Below are positions 15,773-28,500 of a stretch of 64,000 nt of DNA, one piece after another. This stretch comes from Actinocorallia sp. API 0066 (GTDB taxonomy: Bacteria; Actinomycetota; Actinomycetes; Streptosporangiales; Streptosporangiaceae): contig NZ_JAJLQY010000002.1 of the NCBI RefSeq assembly GCF_020991275.1, positions 620,001 through 684,000 on the forward strand. Direction: 5' to 3'. Made by a program: the position numbers and the translations under genes. Position 1 is the first letter of the stretch, and every line of letters begins with the position of its first letter. A model generated the notes under the pieces. The model saw nothing but the letters and a program-made list of their open reading frames with translations. It did not search any database and was not told where the DNA came from.

Positions 15773-18700
15773 ATGGCCGACGAGGAACAACTGCGCCGCT
15801 ACCTCAGGCGGGCCGTGGCCGACGCGGTGGAGAGCCGCCGCGGCCTGCGCGAACTCCAGGACCGGACGCGCGAGCCGATCGCGATCATCGGCATGTCCTG
15901 CCGCTACCCGGGAGGGGTGGCCTCGCCCGAAGAGCTGTGGCGCCTGGTGGCCGACGGCGTGGACGCGGTGTCCCCCTTCCCCGACGACCGGGGCTGGCCG
16001 CTCGGCGACCTGTACGACGCCGACGCCGACGCGCCCGGCAGGTCCTACGTCCGGCACGGCGGCTTCCTCACCGGCGCCGACCTGTTCGACGCCGGGTTCT
16101 TCGGCATGTCGCCGCGTGAGGCGCTGGCCACCGACCCCCAGCAGCGGCTCCTGCTGGAGACCGCGTGGGAGGCGGTCGAACGGGGCGGAATCGCCCCCGA
16201 CTCCCTGCGCGGCAGCCAGACCGGCGTCTACGTCGGGATCATGTACAACGACTACGGTTCCCGCCCGTTCCCGCCCGCGCAGGGCTACGAGGGCCACCTG
16301 TTCAGCGGCAGCGCGGGCAGCGTCGCCTCGGGACGGCTCGCCTACACCTTCGGGTTGGAGGGCCCGGCCGTCACCGTGGACACCGCGTGCTCGTCCTCCC
16401 TCGTCGCGCTGCACCTCGCGGTGACGGCGCTGCGCCGGGGCGAGTGCGACCTCGCGCTGGCGGGCGGCGTGACGGTGCTGGCCACGCCCAGGCCGTTCGT
16501 GGAGTTCTCCCGGCTGCGCGGCCTCGCGCCCGACGGCAGGTGCAAGCCGTTCGCGGCGGCCGCCGACGGCACCGGCTGGGCCGAAGGGGCGGGGCTGCTC
16601 CTGCTGCAACGGCTGTCCGACGCGCGCCGCGACGGCCGCCGGGTGCGCGCCGTCGTCCGGGGCAGCGCCGTCAACCAGGACGGCGCGTCCAACGGGCTGA
16701 GCGCGCCCAGCGGCCCGGCGCAGGAGAAGGTGATCCGCCGCGCGCTGGCCGACGCCGGGCTTACGGCCGCCGAGGTGGACGTTGTCGAGGCGCACGGCAC
16801 GGGGACGCCGCTGGGAGACCCGATCGAGGCCCGCGCGCTGCTGGCGACCTACGGGGCCGGGCGTCCGGTGGATCGGCCGGTGTGGCTCGGTTCGTTGAAG
16901 TCGAACATCGGGCATGCCGCTGCGGCGGCCGGGGTGGGCGGTGTGATCAAGATGGTGGAGGCGCTGCGGCACGGCGTCCTGCCCCGCACCCTGCACGCCG
17001 AGGAGCCCACGCCCCGCGTCGACTGGGCGGGGGGTCCGCTGTCCCTGCTCGTGCGCGCGCGGGACTGGCCGAGGGACGGGCGTCCGCGCCGCGCCGCCGT
17101 CTCCGCGTTCGGTTTCAGCGGCACCAACGCGCACGTCGTCCTGGAGGAGGCGGACGACGCCGAGGTGCCCGCGCCCCGGTCGTCGGCGGGCGGGTTCCCG
17201 GTGCCGTGCGTGCTGTCGGCCAAGACGCCGGAGGCGGTGCGGGAGCAGGCGCGACGGCTGGCGGACCTGCTCGCCGAGGACCCGCGCGTCGGCCACGCGG
17301 ACGCGGCGTTCTCCTCGGTGACGACGCGGGCGGCGCTGCCACACCGGGCGGTGGTGATCGCGGCGGACCGGGAGGAGCTGCGCCGAGGACTCGCGGAGAT
17401 CGCCGAGGACGGGCTGTGTTCGATGGGGACGGTGCGCGGGGAACGGCAGGACGGGCGCCTCGCCTTTATGTTCACGGGTGGGGGAGCGCAGCACGCGGGG
17501 ATGGCCGGGGGCCTTCGTGCCGCTTTCCCGGTGTTCGCGGCGGTGTTCGACGAGGTGTGTGCGGCGTTGGACGTCCATCTGCCGGGTCCGCTGCTTGCGG
17601 TGGTCGAGTCCGGGGAGGGGCTTGACCGGATCGACTACACGCTTGCCGCCACGTTCGCGGTGGAGGTCGCCCTGTACCGGCTCTTCGAGGACTGGGGCGT
17701 GCGCCCGGACTTTCTCGTTGGGCACTCCCTGGGCGAGATCAGCGCCGCCCACGTCGCCGACGTGTTCTCCCTCGCCGACGGCGCCGCCCTCGTCACCGCC
17801 CGGGGACGGATGATGCTCGCGCTGTCCGAAGGCGGGGCGATGGCAGCGGTGCAGGCGGCTGAGGACGAGGTGCGCCCGACGCTGGACGCGGCGGGCCGCG
17901 CGGTGATCGCCGCCGTCAACGGGCCCCACGACCTCGTCGTCTCCGGGGACGCGGACGCGGTGCTCGCCGTGGCCGCGCACTGGGCGGACCGTGGCAGGTT
18001 CACCCGACGGCTCCCGATCGGCTGCGCCTCGCACTCGCCGCGCATGGACCCGATGATCGGCGAGTTCCGGTCCCTGATCGGCGGCCTCGCACCCCGCCCG
18101 CCGCGCCTGCCCGTCGTCTCCACGGTGACCGGCGACATCGAACCCGACGACCGGTGGACGTCCCCGGACTACTGGGCCGAGCAGGTCCGCCGTCCGGTGC
18201 GTTTTCTGGACGCGGTGCGGACGCTGGAGTCCCTCGGTGTGACGACGCTGTTGGAGGTCGGTCCCGGTGACGTGCTGGCCGCGATGGCCGCGACCGGTGC
18301 CGAGAAGGCGGTGGCGATCCCCGCGCTGCGTCACGGGGAACCCGAGGCGCGCTGTGCCGTCAGCGCGCTGGGCGCGCTGCACGCGCGCGGGGTGACCGTC
18401 GACTGGGAACGCCTCTTCGCCGGGACCGGGGCCCGGCCCGTCGAGCTGCCGACCTACCCGTTCCAGCGGGAACGCCACTGGCTGAACCCGGACTCCCTCC
18501 CAGCCGAGAGCGACACACACCGGTTCGTCGGCCCTGCCGCAGGCCCGGCGGATCCGGCGGACACCGTCGTGTCCGGGTGGCCCGCCGAGATGAGCGACGC
18601 GGAACGCGGGCGGCGGGTGCTCGACCTCGTCCGCGCGGAGGCCGCCGCCGTGCTCGGGCTGCGCGACCCGGCCACGGTCGACGTCCGGCTGCGGTTCCGC

Positions 18701-19078
18701 GACCTCGGGTTCGACTCGCTGACGGCGGTCGCCCTGCGCAACCGGCTGGGCGCGGCCTGCGGCTTCCGGCTGCCGGTGACGGCGGTCTTCGACCATCCGA
18801 CCCCGGCCGCGCTCGCCGACCTCCTGCTCGCGCGGATCGCGCACGGCGAGGCACCGCCCTCGCCCGTGCTCGCCGCGCTCGATCGGCTGGAGGAGGCCCT
18901 GGCGGCGGCGTCGGAAGTGGACGGCAGGGCGGCCGCCGACCGGCTCCGGGCGCTGCTGCGGCGGCGGCCGGACGAGCCGGACGACCCCGCGCCCGACCTC
19001 GCCGCGGCCTCGGCCGACGAACTGCTGGCGCTCATCGACCGCGAACTGGGCGGCGCCGCGCCGCACCCGCCGCACTAG
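15773..19078 (+). CDS. Type I PKS, extension module KS-AT-ACP (no reductive domain)
   Basis: 1101 residues. N-terminal docking helix ([15 protein letters not shown], to ~residue 30); KS ~35-460 with C206/H341/H381; AT ~565-865 with active S652 in [14 protein letters not shown] with phosphopantetheine serine S982 (GFDSL); C-terminal docking segment ending in [13 protein letters not shown]. The AT upstream block ([15 protein letters not shown]) is malonyl-like while the specificity tetrapeptide reads CASH rather than HAFH or YASH, so malonyl-CoA is likely but not certain. With no KR the beta-ketone is kept. Docking ends on both sides place it in the middle of the assembly line. Followed after 21 bp by the next PKS. 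Confidence 0.92.
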   Translation: MADEEQLRRYLRRAVADAVESRRGLRELQDRTREPIAIIGMSCRYPGGVASPEELWRLVADGVDAVSPFPDDRGWPLGDLYDADADAPGRSYVRHGGFLTGADLFDAGFFGMSPREALATDPQQRLLLETAWEAVERGGIAPDSLRGSQTGVYVGIMYNDYGSRPFPPAQGYEGHLFSGSAGSVASGRLAYTFGLEGPAVTVDTACSSSLVALHLAVTALRRGECDLALAGGVTVLATPRPFVEFSRLRGLAPDGRCKPFAAAADGTGWAEGAGLLLLQRLSDARRDGRRVRAVVRGSAVNQDGASNGLSAPSGPAQEKVIRRALADAGLTAAEVDVVEAHGTGTPLGDPIEARALLATYGAGRPVDRPVWLGSLKSNIGHAAAAAGVGGVIKMVEALRHGVLPRTLHAEEPTPRVDWAGGPLSLLVRARDWPRDGRPRRAAVSAFGFSGTNAHVVLEEADDAEVPAPRSSAGGFPVPCVLSAKTPEAVREQARRLADLLAEDPRVGHADAAFSSVTTRAALPHRAVVIAADREELRRGLAEIAEDGLCSMGTVRGERQDGRLAFMFTGGGAQHAGMAGGLRAAFPVFAAVFDEVCAALDVHLPGPLLAVVESGEGLDRIDYTLAATFAVEVALYRLFEDWGVRPDFLVGHSLGEISAAHVADVFSLADGAALVTARGRMMLALSEGGAMAAVQAAEDEVRPTLDAAGRAVIAAVNGPHDLVVSGDADAVLAVAAHWADRGRFTRRLPIGCASHSPRMDPMIGEFRSLIGGLAPRPPRLPVVSTVTGDIEPDDRWTSPDYWAEQVRRPVRFLDAVRTLESLGVTTLLEVGPGDVLAAMAATGAEKAVAIPALRHGEPEARCAVSALGALHARGVTVDWERLFAGTGARPVELPTYPFQRERHWLNPDSLPAESDTHRFVGPAAGPADPADTVVSGWPAEMSDAERGRRVLDLVRAEAAAVLGLRDPATVDVRLRFRDLGFDSLTAVALRNRLGAACGFRLPVTAVFDHPTPAALADLLLARIAHGEAPPSPVLAALDRLEEALAAASEVDGRAAADRLRALLRRRPDEPDDPAPDLAAASADELLALIDRELGGAAPHPPH

Positions 19079-19099
19079 GTAAGGACACGAGGCACCGAC

Positions 19100-22000
19100 A
19101 TGGCCGACGACGAGAGGCTGACCGACTACCTGAGGTCGGTCACCATGGAACTGCGCAGGGCGCGCGGCCGCATCGCCGACCTGGAACGGCGGGAGCCCGT
19201 CGCCGTCGTGGGCATGGCGTGCCGCTACCCGGGCGGGGTCGCCTCGCCCGGCGACCTGTGGCGGCTGGTCGCCGAAGGCCGCGACGCCATCACGGAGTTC
19301 CCGGCCGACCGGGGCTGGGACCTCGACGGCCTCTACAGCGCCGACCCCGACGCGCCGGGCACCTCCTACACCCGTGCGGGCGGCTTCCTGGCGCACGCGA
19401 CGGAGTTCGACGCGGCGTTCTTCGGCATCTCCCCGCGTGAGGCGCTGGCGATGGACCCGCAGCAGCGGGTCCTGCTGGAGACCGCCTGGGAGGCGTTCGA
19501 ACACGCGGGCCTCGACCCGGCGGCGCTGCGCGGCACGGCGGTCGGCGTCTTTGTCGGCGCGTCGGAGCAGTCCTACCTGGGGCTGCGCGGCCCGGCCGAG
19601 CTCGAAGGCCACCTGATGACAGGCAGGTTCGGGAGCGTCGCGTCGGGCCGGATCTCCTACACGTTCGGGCTTGAGGGCCCGGCGATCACCGTGGACACCG
19701 CGTGCTCGTCGTCGCTGGTCGCGGTGCACCTCGCGGTGCGCTCGCTGCACGCGGGAGAGTCGTCGCTCGCGCTCGCCGGAGGCGTGACGGTGATGGGATC
19801 GCCCGGCGGGTTCGTGGACTTCGCCAGACAGCGCGGGCTCGCCCCGGACGGCAGGTGCAAGTCGTTCGCCGCCGGGGCCGACGGCACGAGCTGGGCGGAG
19901 GGGGCGGGCCTGCTCCTGTTGCAGCGGCTGTCGGACGCGCGGCGCGACGGGCACCGCGTCCTCGCGCTGCTGCGAGGGTCGGCGCTGGGCCAGGACGGCG
20001 CGTCCAACGGCCTCGCCGCGCCGCACGGGCCCGCGCAGGAGAGGGTGATCCGCCAGGCGCTCGCCGACGCGGGGCTGGGGACGGCCGACGTGGACGCGGT
20101 CGAGGCGCACGGCACCGGCACCCGTCTCGGCGACCCGATCGAGGCGGGGGCGCTGCTGGCGACCTACGGCGCCGGGCGTCCGGCGGATCGGCCGGTGTGG
20201 CTCGGCTCGTTGAAGTCGAACATCGGGCATGCCGCTGCGGCGGCCGGGGTGGGCGGTGTGATCAAGATGGTGGAGGCGCTGCGACACGGCGTCCTGCCCG
20301 GCACGCTGCACGTGGACCGGGCGACGCCGCTCGTCGACTGGTCGGCCGGGTCCGTCGAGCTGCTGACCGAGCGGCGGCCGTGGCCGGAGACGGGACGGCC
20401 GCGCCGGGCGGCGGTGTCGGCGTTCGGGGTGAGCGGCACCAACGCGCACGTGATTCTGGAGGAGGCGCCCGAGCCCGACGCGGACACCGAGGCGGGTCCC
20501 GCGACGCGGCTCCCGGCGGTGCCGTGCGTGCTCTCGGCCAAGACGCCGGAGGCGTTGCGGGAGCAGGCGCGGCGGCTGGCGGCGCTGCTCGCCGGGGATC
20601 CGGGCGTCGGCCTGCTGGACGCCGCGTACTCCACGGCGACGACGCGGGCGGCGCTGCCGCACCGGGCGGTGGTGGTCGCGGCGGACCGGGCGGAGCTGAT
20701 CCGAGGGCTCGACGGGATCGCCGAGGAGGCCACGGACGCGCTGCGCGGGCAGGAGCAGGACGGGCGGCTTGCGTTCATGTTCACCGGTGGGGGAGCGCAG
20801 CACGCGGGGATGGCCGGGGGCCTTCGTGCCGCCTTCCCGGTGTTCGCGGCGGTGTTCGACGAGGTGTGTGCGGCGTTGGACGTCCATCTGCCGGGTCCGC
20901 TGCTTCCGGTGGTCGAGTCCGGGGAGGGGCTTGACCGGATCGACTACACCTTGGCCGCCACGTTCGCGGTGGAGGTCGCCCTGTACCGGCTCTTCGAGAG
21001 CTGGGGCGTGCGTCCGGACTTCCTCGTTGGGCACTCCCTCGGTGAGATCAGCGCCGCCCACGTCGCGGGCGTCCTGTCGCTGCCCGACGCGGCGGCGCTG
21101 GTGACCGTCCGGGGACGGCTGATGCTGTCCGTGTCCGGCGGCGCGATGATCGCCGTCCAGGCCGCCGAGGACGAGGTGCGCCCGACGCTGGACCTCGACG
21201 GCGGGGCCGTGATCGCCGCCGTCAACGGGCCCCGCGACGTTGTCGTCTCCGGCGCCGAGGACGCCGTGCGCGCGGTGGCCGCCCACTGGGAGGCGCGCGG
21301 CCGCCAGGTCAAGCGGCTGCCGATCGGCTGCGCCTCGCACTCGCCTTGCATGGACCCGATGATCGAGGAGTTCCGCGCGTCCCTTCGCGGCCTTGCCTTC
21401 CACCCGCCGCGCGTCCCGATCGTCTCGACGGTGACCGGGCGGGCGGAGCCGGACGACCGGTGGACGTCCCCGGACTACTGGGCCGAGCAGGTCCGCCGTC
21501 CGGTGCGGTTTCTGGACGCGGTGCGGACGCTGGAGTCCCTCGGTGTGACGACGCTGGTGGAGATCGGGCCCGGTGACGTGCTGGCCGCGATGGCCGAGAC
21601 CGGTGCCGAGAAGGCCACGGTGATCCCCGCGCTGCGTCACGGGGAACCCGAGGCGCGCCGCGCGGTGAGCGCGCTGGGCGCGCTGCACGTGCGCGGCGCG
21701 GGTGTCGCCTGGCCCGCGTTCTTCGCCGGGAGCGGCGCGCGCCCGGTGGAGCTGCCGACCTACCCGTTCCAGCGGGAGCGCTACTGGCTGCGGCCGCTCG
21801 CGGAGGGGCGGGCGGAACAGGGCGCGCACCCCTACGCCGACCCGCCCGTCATCCTGGCGGGCCGCGACGAGGTGGTCTGCGCCGCGACGGTGTCGGCCAG
21901 GTCCGCGCCCTGGCTCGCCGGGCGCACCCGGAGCGGCGCTCCGGTCCTCCCGGCGGCGGTACTGCTCGACCTTGTGACGTGGGCGGGCGACGAGGTCGGG

Positions 22001-25000
22001 TGCGCCGTCGTCGACGAGCTTGTGCTGGCGGGCCCCGTCGTACTGCCCGACCGGACGGCCCTGCGGCTCCAGCTCGTCCTCGGCCCGCCGGACGAGACGG
22101 GCGGGCGGGGGTTCACCGTCCACGCGGGCCTCGCCGAGGACCGGCCCGGCTGGACGGAGTGCGCCTCCGGCACGGTGCGCCGTGGCGTCGGCGGACCCGC
22201 GTGGGACCTCGCCGCCTGGCCGCCCCCCGGCGCCGAGCCCGTCACGCTGGGGACGGAACACGGCCGCCTGACGGCGGTGTGGCGCGCGGACGGCGACGTG
22301 TACGCCGAAGCCGTCCTGCCTCCCGGCACCCCGGTCGACGGGTTCGGGCTGCACCCCGCGCTGCTGGACGCCGTCCTGCACCACCCGGACACGCCGGGCG
22401 AGGTGGACCGGCTCCGTGACGTCCGCCTGCACGCGGTCGGCGCGACCGCCGTCCGCGCCCGGTTCGCCGCCGACGGGACGGTACGCGTGGCGGACGCGGC
22501 CGGACGGCCCGTCGCGTCCGTCGGCGCCGTCGGCGCCCGCGAGGTCGCGGCGGAAGAGGTCGCGACGGTGCGGGCCCGTGACGCGCTGTTCCGGATCGCC
22601 TGGCACCCGGCCGCCCCCACCCCCCGGACAGACGACGGGCGCTGGGTCCTCCTCGACGTCGCGGGCGAGGCCGCCGTGCCGTGCCCGGACGTGCGTGCCG
22701 CCCTGGGCGACCCCCCGGTGTTCGGCACCCTGGACGCGGCGCTTCGCGCGACCGGCGCGGGCGCGTCCCTGGTCGTCCCCTTCCGGTACCCGCCGGGCGG
22801 CGACGTGGTGGCCCGCGTCCACGACGCGACGCGCCGGGCCCTGGAACTCGTCAGGGCGTGGGCCAGGGACGACCGGGCCGCCGACCTGCCCCTCGTTGTG
22901 GTGACGCGGGGGGCGGTGCCGACGGAGCACGGCGGCGTGTCCGACCTGGCTGCCGCCCCGATCTGGGGCCTGCTGCGGTCGGCGCAGACCGAGATGCCGG
23001 GCCGCGTCACCCTGGTCGACCTGGACGGCGACCCCGCGTCGGCGGCCGTCCTGCCCGCGCTCGCGGCGTCCGGCGAGCCGCAGGCGGCGGTCCGTGGCGG
23101 CAGGGTGCTGGTACCGCGCCTGGCCCGCCTCGGGGCCGCCGCCCCCGCCGCGCGCGAGGTGTGGCGGCGGGACGGCACCGTGCTGATCACCGGAGCCACC
23201 GGCGCCCTGGGAAGGCTGTTCGCGAAGCACCTGGTCCAAACCCACGGGGTCGCCCGCCTCCTGCTGGTGAGCCGCCGTGGTCCCGCCGCGCCCGGCGCGG
23301 CGGCCCTGGCCGCCGAACTCAGCGCGCTCGGCGCGAAGGTCGCCTTCGCCGCCTGCGACGTCGCCGACCGCGCGGCGCTCGCCGCCGTCCTCGCCGCGCT
23401 CCCCGGTCCGCTCACCGCTGTTGTGCACACGGCGGGCGTCCACGACGACGGGCTGGTCACCGCGATGAGCGCCGACCGGCTCGCCGCCGTGCTCCGGCCC
23501 AAGGTGGACGCCGCGTGGCACCTGCACGACCTGACGCGCGGCCACGACCTGTCGGCCTTTGTGCTGTTCTCGTCCATCGGCGGCGTTCTCGGCGGCGCGG
23601 GGCAGGCGAACTACGCGGCGGCCAACACCTTCCTGGACGCGCTCGCCGAGCACCGCGCCGGACTCGGCCTGCCCGCGACGTCGCTGGCCTGGGGACTGTG
23701 GGGGGACGCCGGAGGCATGGAGAAGGGTTTCAGCGAGGCCGACCGCACCCGGATGTCCCGCTCCGGCCTGCGCCCCGTCACCGCGACCCTCGGCCCGCGC
23801 ATGCTCGACACGGCGCTCGGTGAGGCGCACGCGGCTCTCGTCGCGACCCCGCTGGACCTGGCTGCGCCGCGCGCCCGGCGCGGCACGGTACCGCCGCTGT
23901 TCGGCGACCTGGCCGGGCGCACGGCCGGGCGGGACGTGCCGGTGGACGCCGTCGGCGCCGAGTCGCTGGCCGAGCGGCTGGCGGACCTGCCCGAGGAGGG
24001 CAGGCACGCGCTCGTGTCCGGCCTTGTCCGCGCTGAGGCGGCGCGTGCGCTCGGCCACGCGGGCCCCGACGCCGTCGGCCCCGACAGCCGCTTCACCGAC
24101 CTCGGTTTCGACTCGCGGATCTCCGTCGACCTGCGCAACCGGCTCGCGGCCGCGACCGGGGTCCGGCTGCCCGCCTCCGTCGTCTTCGAGCACCCCACCT
24201 CGGCGGAGCTGGCCGACCGGCTGTGCGCCGAACTCCTCGGCACCGCGTCCGCCCGCACCGTCGACTTCGCCGCCGGGGTCCGGCTGGACGAGGACGTGCG
24301 GCCCGCCCGCGTGACGCACCCGGCGGTCACCGAACCGGGCGAGGTCCTGCTGACCGGCGCGACCGGATTCCTCGGCGCGTTCCTGCTCCGCGACCTGATG
24401 CGCACGACGCGCGCGCGGGTGCGCTGCCTGGTGCGCGGCGCCGACCGCGCCGACGCCGAACGGCGGCTGCGCGAGAACCTCGCGTGGTACCGGATCGGCG
24501 ACGAGGTCGACCCGGCGCGGCTCACGGTCGTCGTCGGCGACCTCGCCGCCCCGCGACTCGGCCTCGCCGAAACGGAGTTCGACGACCTCGCGCGGCGTGC
24601 CGACGCCGTGTACCACGCCGGGTCCGTCGTCAACTGGCTCCTGCCCTACGCGGCGCTCGAAGCCGCCAACGTCGGCGGCGTCCGCGAGATCCTGCGGCTG
24701 GCGGCCCTGCACCGGACCGTCCCGGTCCACTACGTGTCGAGCACCGGTGTGTTCGCCGACGCCGCGAAGGGCGGCCCGCCGCTCGCCGCCGACGCGCCGA
24801 CGGGGCCGCCGGAGGCGCTGTCCAACGGGTACCGGCAGAGCAAGTGGACGGCCGAGCGGGTCATCGAGATCGCGCGCGAACGGGGGCTGCCCGTGACCGT
24901 CTACCGGCCCGACTTCCTCTGGGGCGACCAGGCGGGCGGCGCCTGCCAGACGCGCGACTTCGTGTGGCTGAGCCTCAAGGGCATGATCCAGGCCGGAGGG

Positions 25001-25462
25001 GCGCCCGCCGGACTGTCCGGGACGGTGCACATGGTGCCGGTGGACTACGCCGCCGCCGCGATCGTGGCGCTGTCCCGCAGGCCGGAGGCCGTCGGCCGGA
25101 CCTTCCACCTGTACGGCCGGGACGGCGTCGAGTACCGCCATCTTGTGGAGCGCCTCAGGGCGGCGGGCTACCGGCTGCCCGAGCGGGACCCGGCGTCCTG
25201 GCGGGCCGCTGTGCTGGCCGACCCCGGCAACGCGGTACGCCCCCTGCTCGACGTCTTCCTGCGCGTCCTGGACGGCGGCATAGGCACCCCGCCGGTCGAC
25301 GTGACGGAGACCGAGGCGGCGCTCGCGGGCACCGGCATCGGGTGCACGCCCCTCGACGACGGGCTGTTCGCGAAGTCGGTGGACTTCTTCGTCGCGTCGG
25401 GCTACCTGCCCGCCGCGCCGCGCCCCGCCGACCGGGCGCGGGAGCGCGCCGCCGCCCTGTGA
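19100..25462 (+). CDS. Type I PKS, terminal module KS-AT-DH(degenerate)-KR-ACP-thioester reductase
   Basis: 2120 residues. N-terminal docking coiled coil (residues 1-32); KS with C202/H337/H377; AT with S646 (GHSLGE), same CASH tetrapeptide as the preceding PKS; a DH-like region (~900-1170) whose catalytic-His motif reads [13 protein letters not shown], lacking the histidine although D1090 (LLDAVLHHP) remains; KR with TGATGALG, S1492 and Y1505 and an HDD triplet suggesting B-type stereochemistry; ACP S1672; C-terminal reductase (~1745-2120) with TGATGFLG and Y1911/K1915 (YRQSKW). The reductase releases the chain as an aldehyde. No C-terminal docking, as expected for a last module. The expected beta product is a hydroxyl because DH looks dead. 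Confidence 0.92.
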   Translation: MADDERLTDYLRSVTMELRRARGRIADLERREPVAVVGMACRYPGGVASPGDLWRLVAEGRDAITEFPADRGWDLDGLYSADPDAPGTSYTRAGGFLAHATEFDAAFFGISPREALAMDPQQRVLLETAWEAFEHAGLDPAALRGTAVGVFVGASEQSYLGLRGPAELEGHLMTGRFGSVASGRISYTFGLEGPAITVDTACSSSLVAVHLAVRSLHAGESSLALAGGVTVMGSPGGFVDFARQRGLAPDGRCKSFAAGADGTSWAEGAGLLLLQRLSDARRDGHRVLALLRGSALGQDGASNGLAAPHGPAQERVIRQALADAGLGTADVDAVEAHGTGTRLGDPIEAGALLATYGAGRPADRPVWLGSLKSNIGHAAAAAGVGGVIKMVEALRHGVLPGTLHVDRATPLVDWSAGSVELLTERRPWPETGRPRRAAVSAFGVSGTNAHVILEEAPEPDADTEAGPATRLPAVPCVLSAKTPEALREQARRLAALLAGDPGVGLLDAAYSTATTRAALPHRAVVVAADRAELIRGLDGIAEEATDALRGQEQDGRLAFMFTGGGAQHAGMAGGLRAAFPVFAAVFDEVCAALDVHLPGPLLPVVESGEGLDRIDYTLAATFAVEVALYRLFESWGVRPDFLVGHSLGEISAAHVAGVLSLPDAAALVTVRGRLMLSVSGGAMIAVQAAEDEVRPTLDLDGGAVIAAVNGPRDVVVSGAEDAVRAVAAHWEARGRQVKRLPIGCASHSPCMDPMIEEFRASLRGLAFHPPRVPIVSTVTGRAEPDDRWTSPDYWAEQVRRPVRFLDAVRTLESLGVTTLVEIGPGDVLAAMAETGAEKATVIPALRHGEPEARRAVSALGALHVRGAGVAWPAFFAGSGARPVELPTYPFQRERYWLRPLAEGRAEQGAHPYADPPVILAGRDEVVCAATVSARSAPWLAGRTRSGAPVLPAAVLLDLVTWAGDEVGCAVVDELVLAGPVVLPDRTALRLQLVLGPPDETGGRGFTVHAGLAEDRPGWTECASGTVRRGVGGPAWDLAAWPPPGAEPVTLGTEHGRLTAVWRADGDVYAEAVLPPGTPVDGFGLHPALLDAVLHHPDTPGEVDRLRDVRLHAVGATAVRARFAADGTVRVADAAGRPVASVGAVGAREVAAEEVATVRARDALFRIAWHPAAPTPRTDDGRWVLLDVAGEAAVPCPDVRAALGDPPVFGTLDAALRATGAGASLVVPFRYPPGGDVVARVHDATRRALELVRAWARDDRAADLPLVVVTRGAVPTEHGGVSDLAAAPIWGLLRSAQTEMPGRVTLVDLDGDPASAAVLPALAASGEPQAAVRGGRVLVPRLARLGAAAPAAREVWRRDGTVLITGATGALGRLFAKHLVQTHGVARLLLVSRRGPAAPGAAALAAELSALGAKVAFAACDVADRAALAAVLAALPGPLTAVVHTAGVHDDGLVTAMSADRLAAVLRPKVDAAWHLHDLTRGHDLSAFVLFSSIGGVLGGAGQANYAAANTFLDALAEHRAGLGLPATSLAWGLWGDAGGMEKGFSEADRTRMSRSGLRPVTATLGPRMLDTALGEAHAALVATPLDLAAPRARRGTVPPLFGDLAGRTAGRDVPVDAVGAESLAERLADLPEEGRHALVSGLVRAEAARALGHAGPDAVGPDSRFTDLGFDSRISVDLRNRLAAATGVRLPASVVFEHPTSAELADRLCAELLGTASARTVDFAAGVRLDEDVRPARVTHPAVTEPGEVLLTGATGFLGAFLLRDLMRTTRARVRCLVRGADRADAERRLRENLAWYRIGDEVDPARLTVVVGDLAAPRLGLAETEFDDLARRADAVYHAGSVVNWLLPYAALEAANVGGVREILRLAALHRTVPVHYVSSTGVFADAAKGGPPLAADAPTGPPEALSNGYRQSKWTAERVIEIARERGLPVTVYRPDFLWGDQAGGACQTRDFVWLSLKGMIQAGGAPAGLSGTVHMVPVDYAAAAIVALSRRPEAVGRTFHLYGRDGVEYRHLVERLRAAGYRLPERDPASWRAAVLADPGNAVRPLLDVFLRVLDGGIGTPPVDVTETEAALAGTGIGCTPLDDGLFAKSVDFFVASGYLPAAPRPADRARERAAAL

Positions 25463-25503
25463 CCCGCTGTGCCCACGACCCTGTGACGACCCTGGAGGCG
25501 ACG

Positions 25504-28500
25504 ATGCGTGTGGATCTCAGCCCGGTGACCGCGGTGCTCGGGCAGGCGGGCCGGTCCTGCGCCGGTCCCGCGCTGCGGTACGAAGGCGCCGAGATCGGCT
25601 ACCCGGCCCTCGCGGACCGGGCGGGGCGCCTCGCCGGGGTGCTCGCCGCCGGAGGCGCGGCCGGGGGCTGCCGCGTCGCCTACCTCGGGCGCAACAGCCC
25701 GACCCTCCTCACGACCCACCTGGCCTGCGCGTGGCTCGGCGCGGTCTTTGTCCCGGTGAACCCCCTGCTGCGGCCGGACGAGCTCGGGGAGGTCCTCACC
25801 GACTGCGACCCGCACACCCTCGTGGTGGAGCCCGAGCACGTCGCCGAGGTGGAGGCGGTCCACGCGTCGGGGCACCGGCGACTGCTGCTCGTCGACGACG
25901 ACCCCATGGCGGGCCCGGTGGATTCCGGCGTCCCCTCGGAGTTTTCCTGGACGCCGCTGCGCGCCGCGCTGGCCGAGGCCGACCGCCCGGAACCCGTCGC
26001 GTGCAAGGCCGACGACCTGGCCGTCCTGCTGTACACCTCCGGCACGACCGGGCGGGCCAAGGGCGTCCGGCTCACCCACGGGAACCTCTGGTGGAACGGC
26101 GTGAACGTCGGCTGGGCCACCGGCACGACCGGCCGCGAGGTCAACCTCGCCGTCACCCCGCTGTTCCACATCGGCGCGCTGAACTCCTTCACTCTGCGCG
26201 CCCTCGCCCACGGCGGGACGACCGTGTTGCGCCGGGCGTTCGACCCCGACGTGATCCTCGCGGACCTGGTCGAGCACCGGGTCGGCACGCTCCTCGGGGT
26301 GCCGTCGGTGTACGCGGCGGTGGCCAGGACGCCGGGTTTCGCCGACGCCGACCTGTCCGGGCTGCGCGTCGCGGTGGTGGCGGGCGCGCCGGTGCCGCCC
26401 GCGCTGATCGAGGAGTACGCGGCGCGCGGCGTCCTGCTCCGGCAGGCGTGGGGGCTCACCGAGACCGCGCCGTTCGCGACGCTCCTCCCGGCCGACCAGC
26501 GCAAGTCCGGATCGGCGGGCCTCCCCATGCCGTTCACCCGGATCCGGCTGGTCGACCCGGAGACCCGCGCGCCGGTCACCGAGCCGGGGGCGCGCGGCGA
26601 GGTCTGTGTGCGCGGCCCGAACGTCACCGCTGGGTACTGGCGGGCCCCCGACGCCGACGCGGCCGCGTTCGCCGACGGCTGGTTCCACAGCGGGGACATC
26701 GGCGAACTCGACGCCGACGGCCACCTGTACCTCGTCGACCGCCTGAAGAACATGGTCATCACCGGCGGCGAGAACGTCTACCCGGCCGAGGTCGAGCGGG
26801 CCCTGGCCGGGTGCCCCGGCATCGTGGAGGCGGCGGTCGCGGGGGTTCCGCACGAGACGCGGGGTGAGGCCGTCGTCGTCGTCGCGGTCCCGGCCGAAGG
26901 CGCGCGGCCCACGCTCGACGGCGTCCGCGCCCATCTCGCCCCCCGGCTCGCCGCCTACAAGCTGCCGGTGCGCCTGCACCTGGTCGGCGCGCTGCCGCGC
27001 AACGCCACGGGCAAGATCGACCTCGCGGCGCTGCGGGCCCTGCTGCCCGCCGGGCCACCGCCGTCCCCCGACGTCGCGGGACGACGGCTCGAAGACCTCG
27101 TGGAGGAGGCGACCGCCGCCGCGCTGGGGCACACGCCGCCGGGGCTGCGCGCCGGTGCCGCGTTCGCCGACCTCGGTGTGGACTCGCTCGCCGCCGTCGA
27201 CCTCCGCGACCGGCTGGCCGAGGCGACGGGGATCGCGCTGCCCGCGTCCCTCGTCTTCGACCACCCCACTCCCGCCGCCGTCACCGAGCACCTCCGGTCG
27301 CGGCTCCGGGGTCGGTCCGACCGCCGTGATCCGGCCGTCGGCGCGTTCGCCGAGCCGATCGCGATCGTGGGGATCGGCGTGCGGCTGCCGGGCGGGGTGA
27401 GCGGCCCGCAGGCGCTGTGGGAGTTGCTGGCGCGCGGCGGCGACGCGATCTCGGAGTTCCCGGCGGACCGGGGCTGGGACCTGGCGGCCCTGCGCGACCC
27501 CGGCTCGCCCGGCGGCTCGGCCACCCGGCACGGCGGCTTCCTGCGCGAAGCCGCGCTGTTCGACGCCGAGTTCTTCCAGATCGCGCCGCGCGAGGCGCTG
27601 GCGATGGACCCGCAGCAGCGCCTGCTGCTGGAGACCTCGTGGGAGGCGCTGGAGCACGCGGGGATCGACCCGGTCTCGCTGCGCGGGCTCGACGTGGGCG
27701 TCTTCCTCGGCCTGTTCGCCAACGGGTACACCGAACGCCTCCCGGCCCGCGTGGACCTGGACGGCTACCGCACGACCGGCGGGCTTACGAGCATGGCGGC
27801 CGGGCGGCTCGCTTACGTGCTCGGGCTATGCGGCCCGGCCTTGGTCGTCGACACCGCGTGCTCGTCGTCGCTGGTCGGGCTGCACCTCGCCGTCCGGGCG
27901 CTGCGGGCGGGCGAGTGCACGATGGCGCTGGCCGGGGGCGCCACGGTGATGGCGGGCCCCGAGGGCTTTGTGGAGTTCTCGCGGCAACGCGGGCTTGCCC
28001 CGGACGGACGGTGCAAGTCCTTCGCCGACGCGGCCGACGGCACCGCCTGGGGGGAGGGCGTCGGCGTGCTGGTCCTGGAACGCCTGGCGGACGCCCGCCG
28101 GGCCGGGCACGACGTGCTGGCGCTCGTCCGGGGCTCGGCCGTCAACCAGGACGGTGCGTCGAACGGGCTCACCGCCCCGAACGGCACCGCCCAGCAGCGG
28201 GTGATCCGCCGCGCGCTGGCCGACGCGGGCCTGTCGCCCGCCGACGTCGACGCGGTCGAGGCGCACGGCACCGGCACCGTCCTCGGCGACCCGATCGAGG
28301 CCGAAGCGCTGCTCGCCTGCTACGGGCGGGAGCGGAGTGAGCCGCTGTTCCTCGGGTCGCTGAAGTCGAACGTCGGCCACACCCAGGCGGCGGCAGGGGT
28401 GGCTGGGGTGGCGAAGATGGCGCTTGCGCTGCGCCACGGTGTCCTGCCCCGCACGCTGCACGTCGACCGCCCGTCCGGGAAGGTCGACTGGTCGTCGGGC

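Noticed and set aside
15143-25141. Very long open frame on the minus strand opposite the PKS genes (>3300 codons)
   Set aside because: It is an antisense shadow of GC-rich PKS coding sequence; Arg/Gly/Ala/Pro-rich, no domains, poor third-position pattern, while the plus strand has clear PKS domains.
24223-25503. Upstream extension of the third PKS frame
   Set aside because: It overlaps the reductase domain of the second PKS in another frame; ATG 25504 has GGAGG and begins the CoA ligase.
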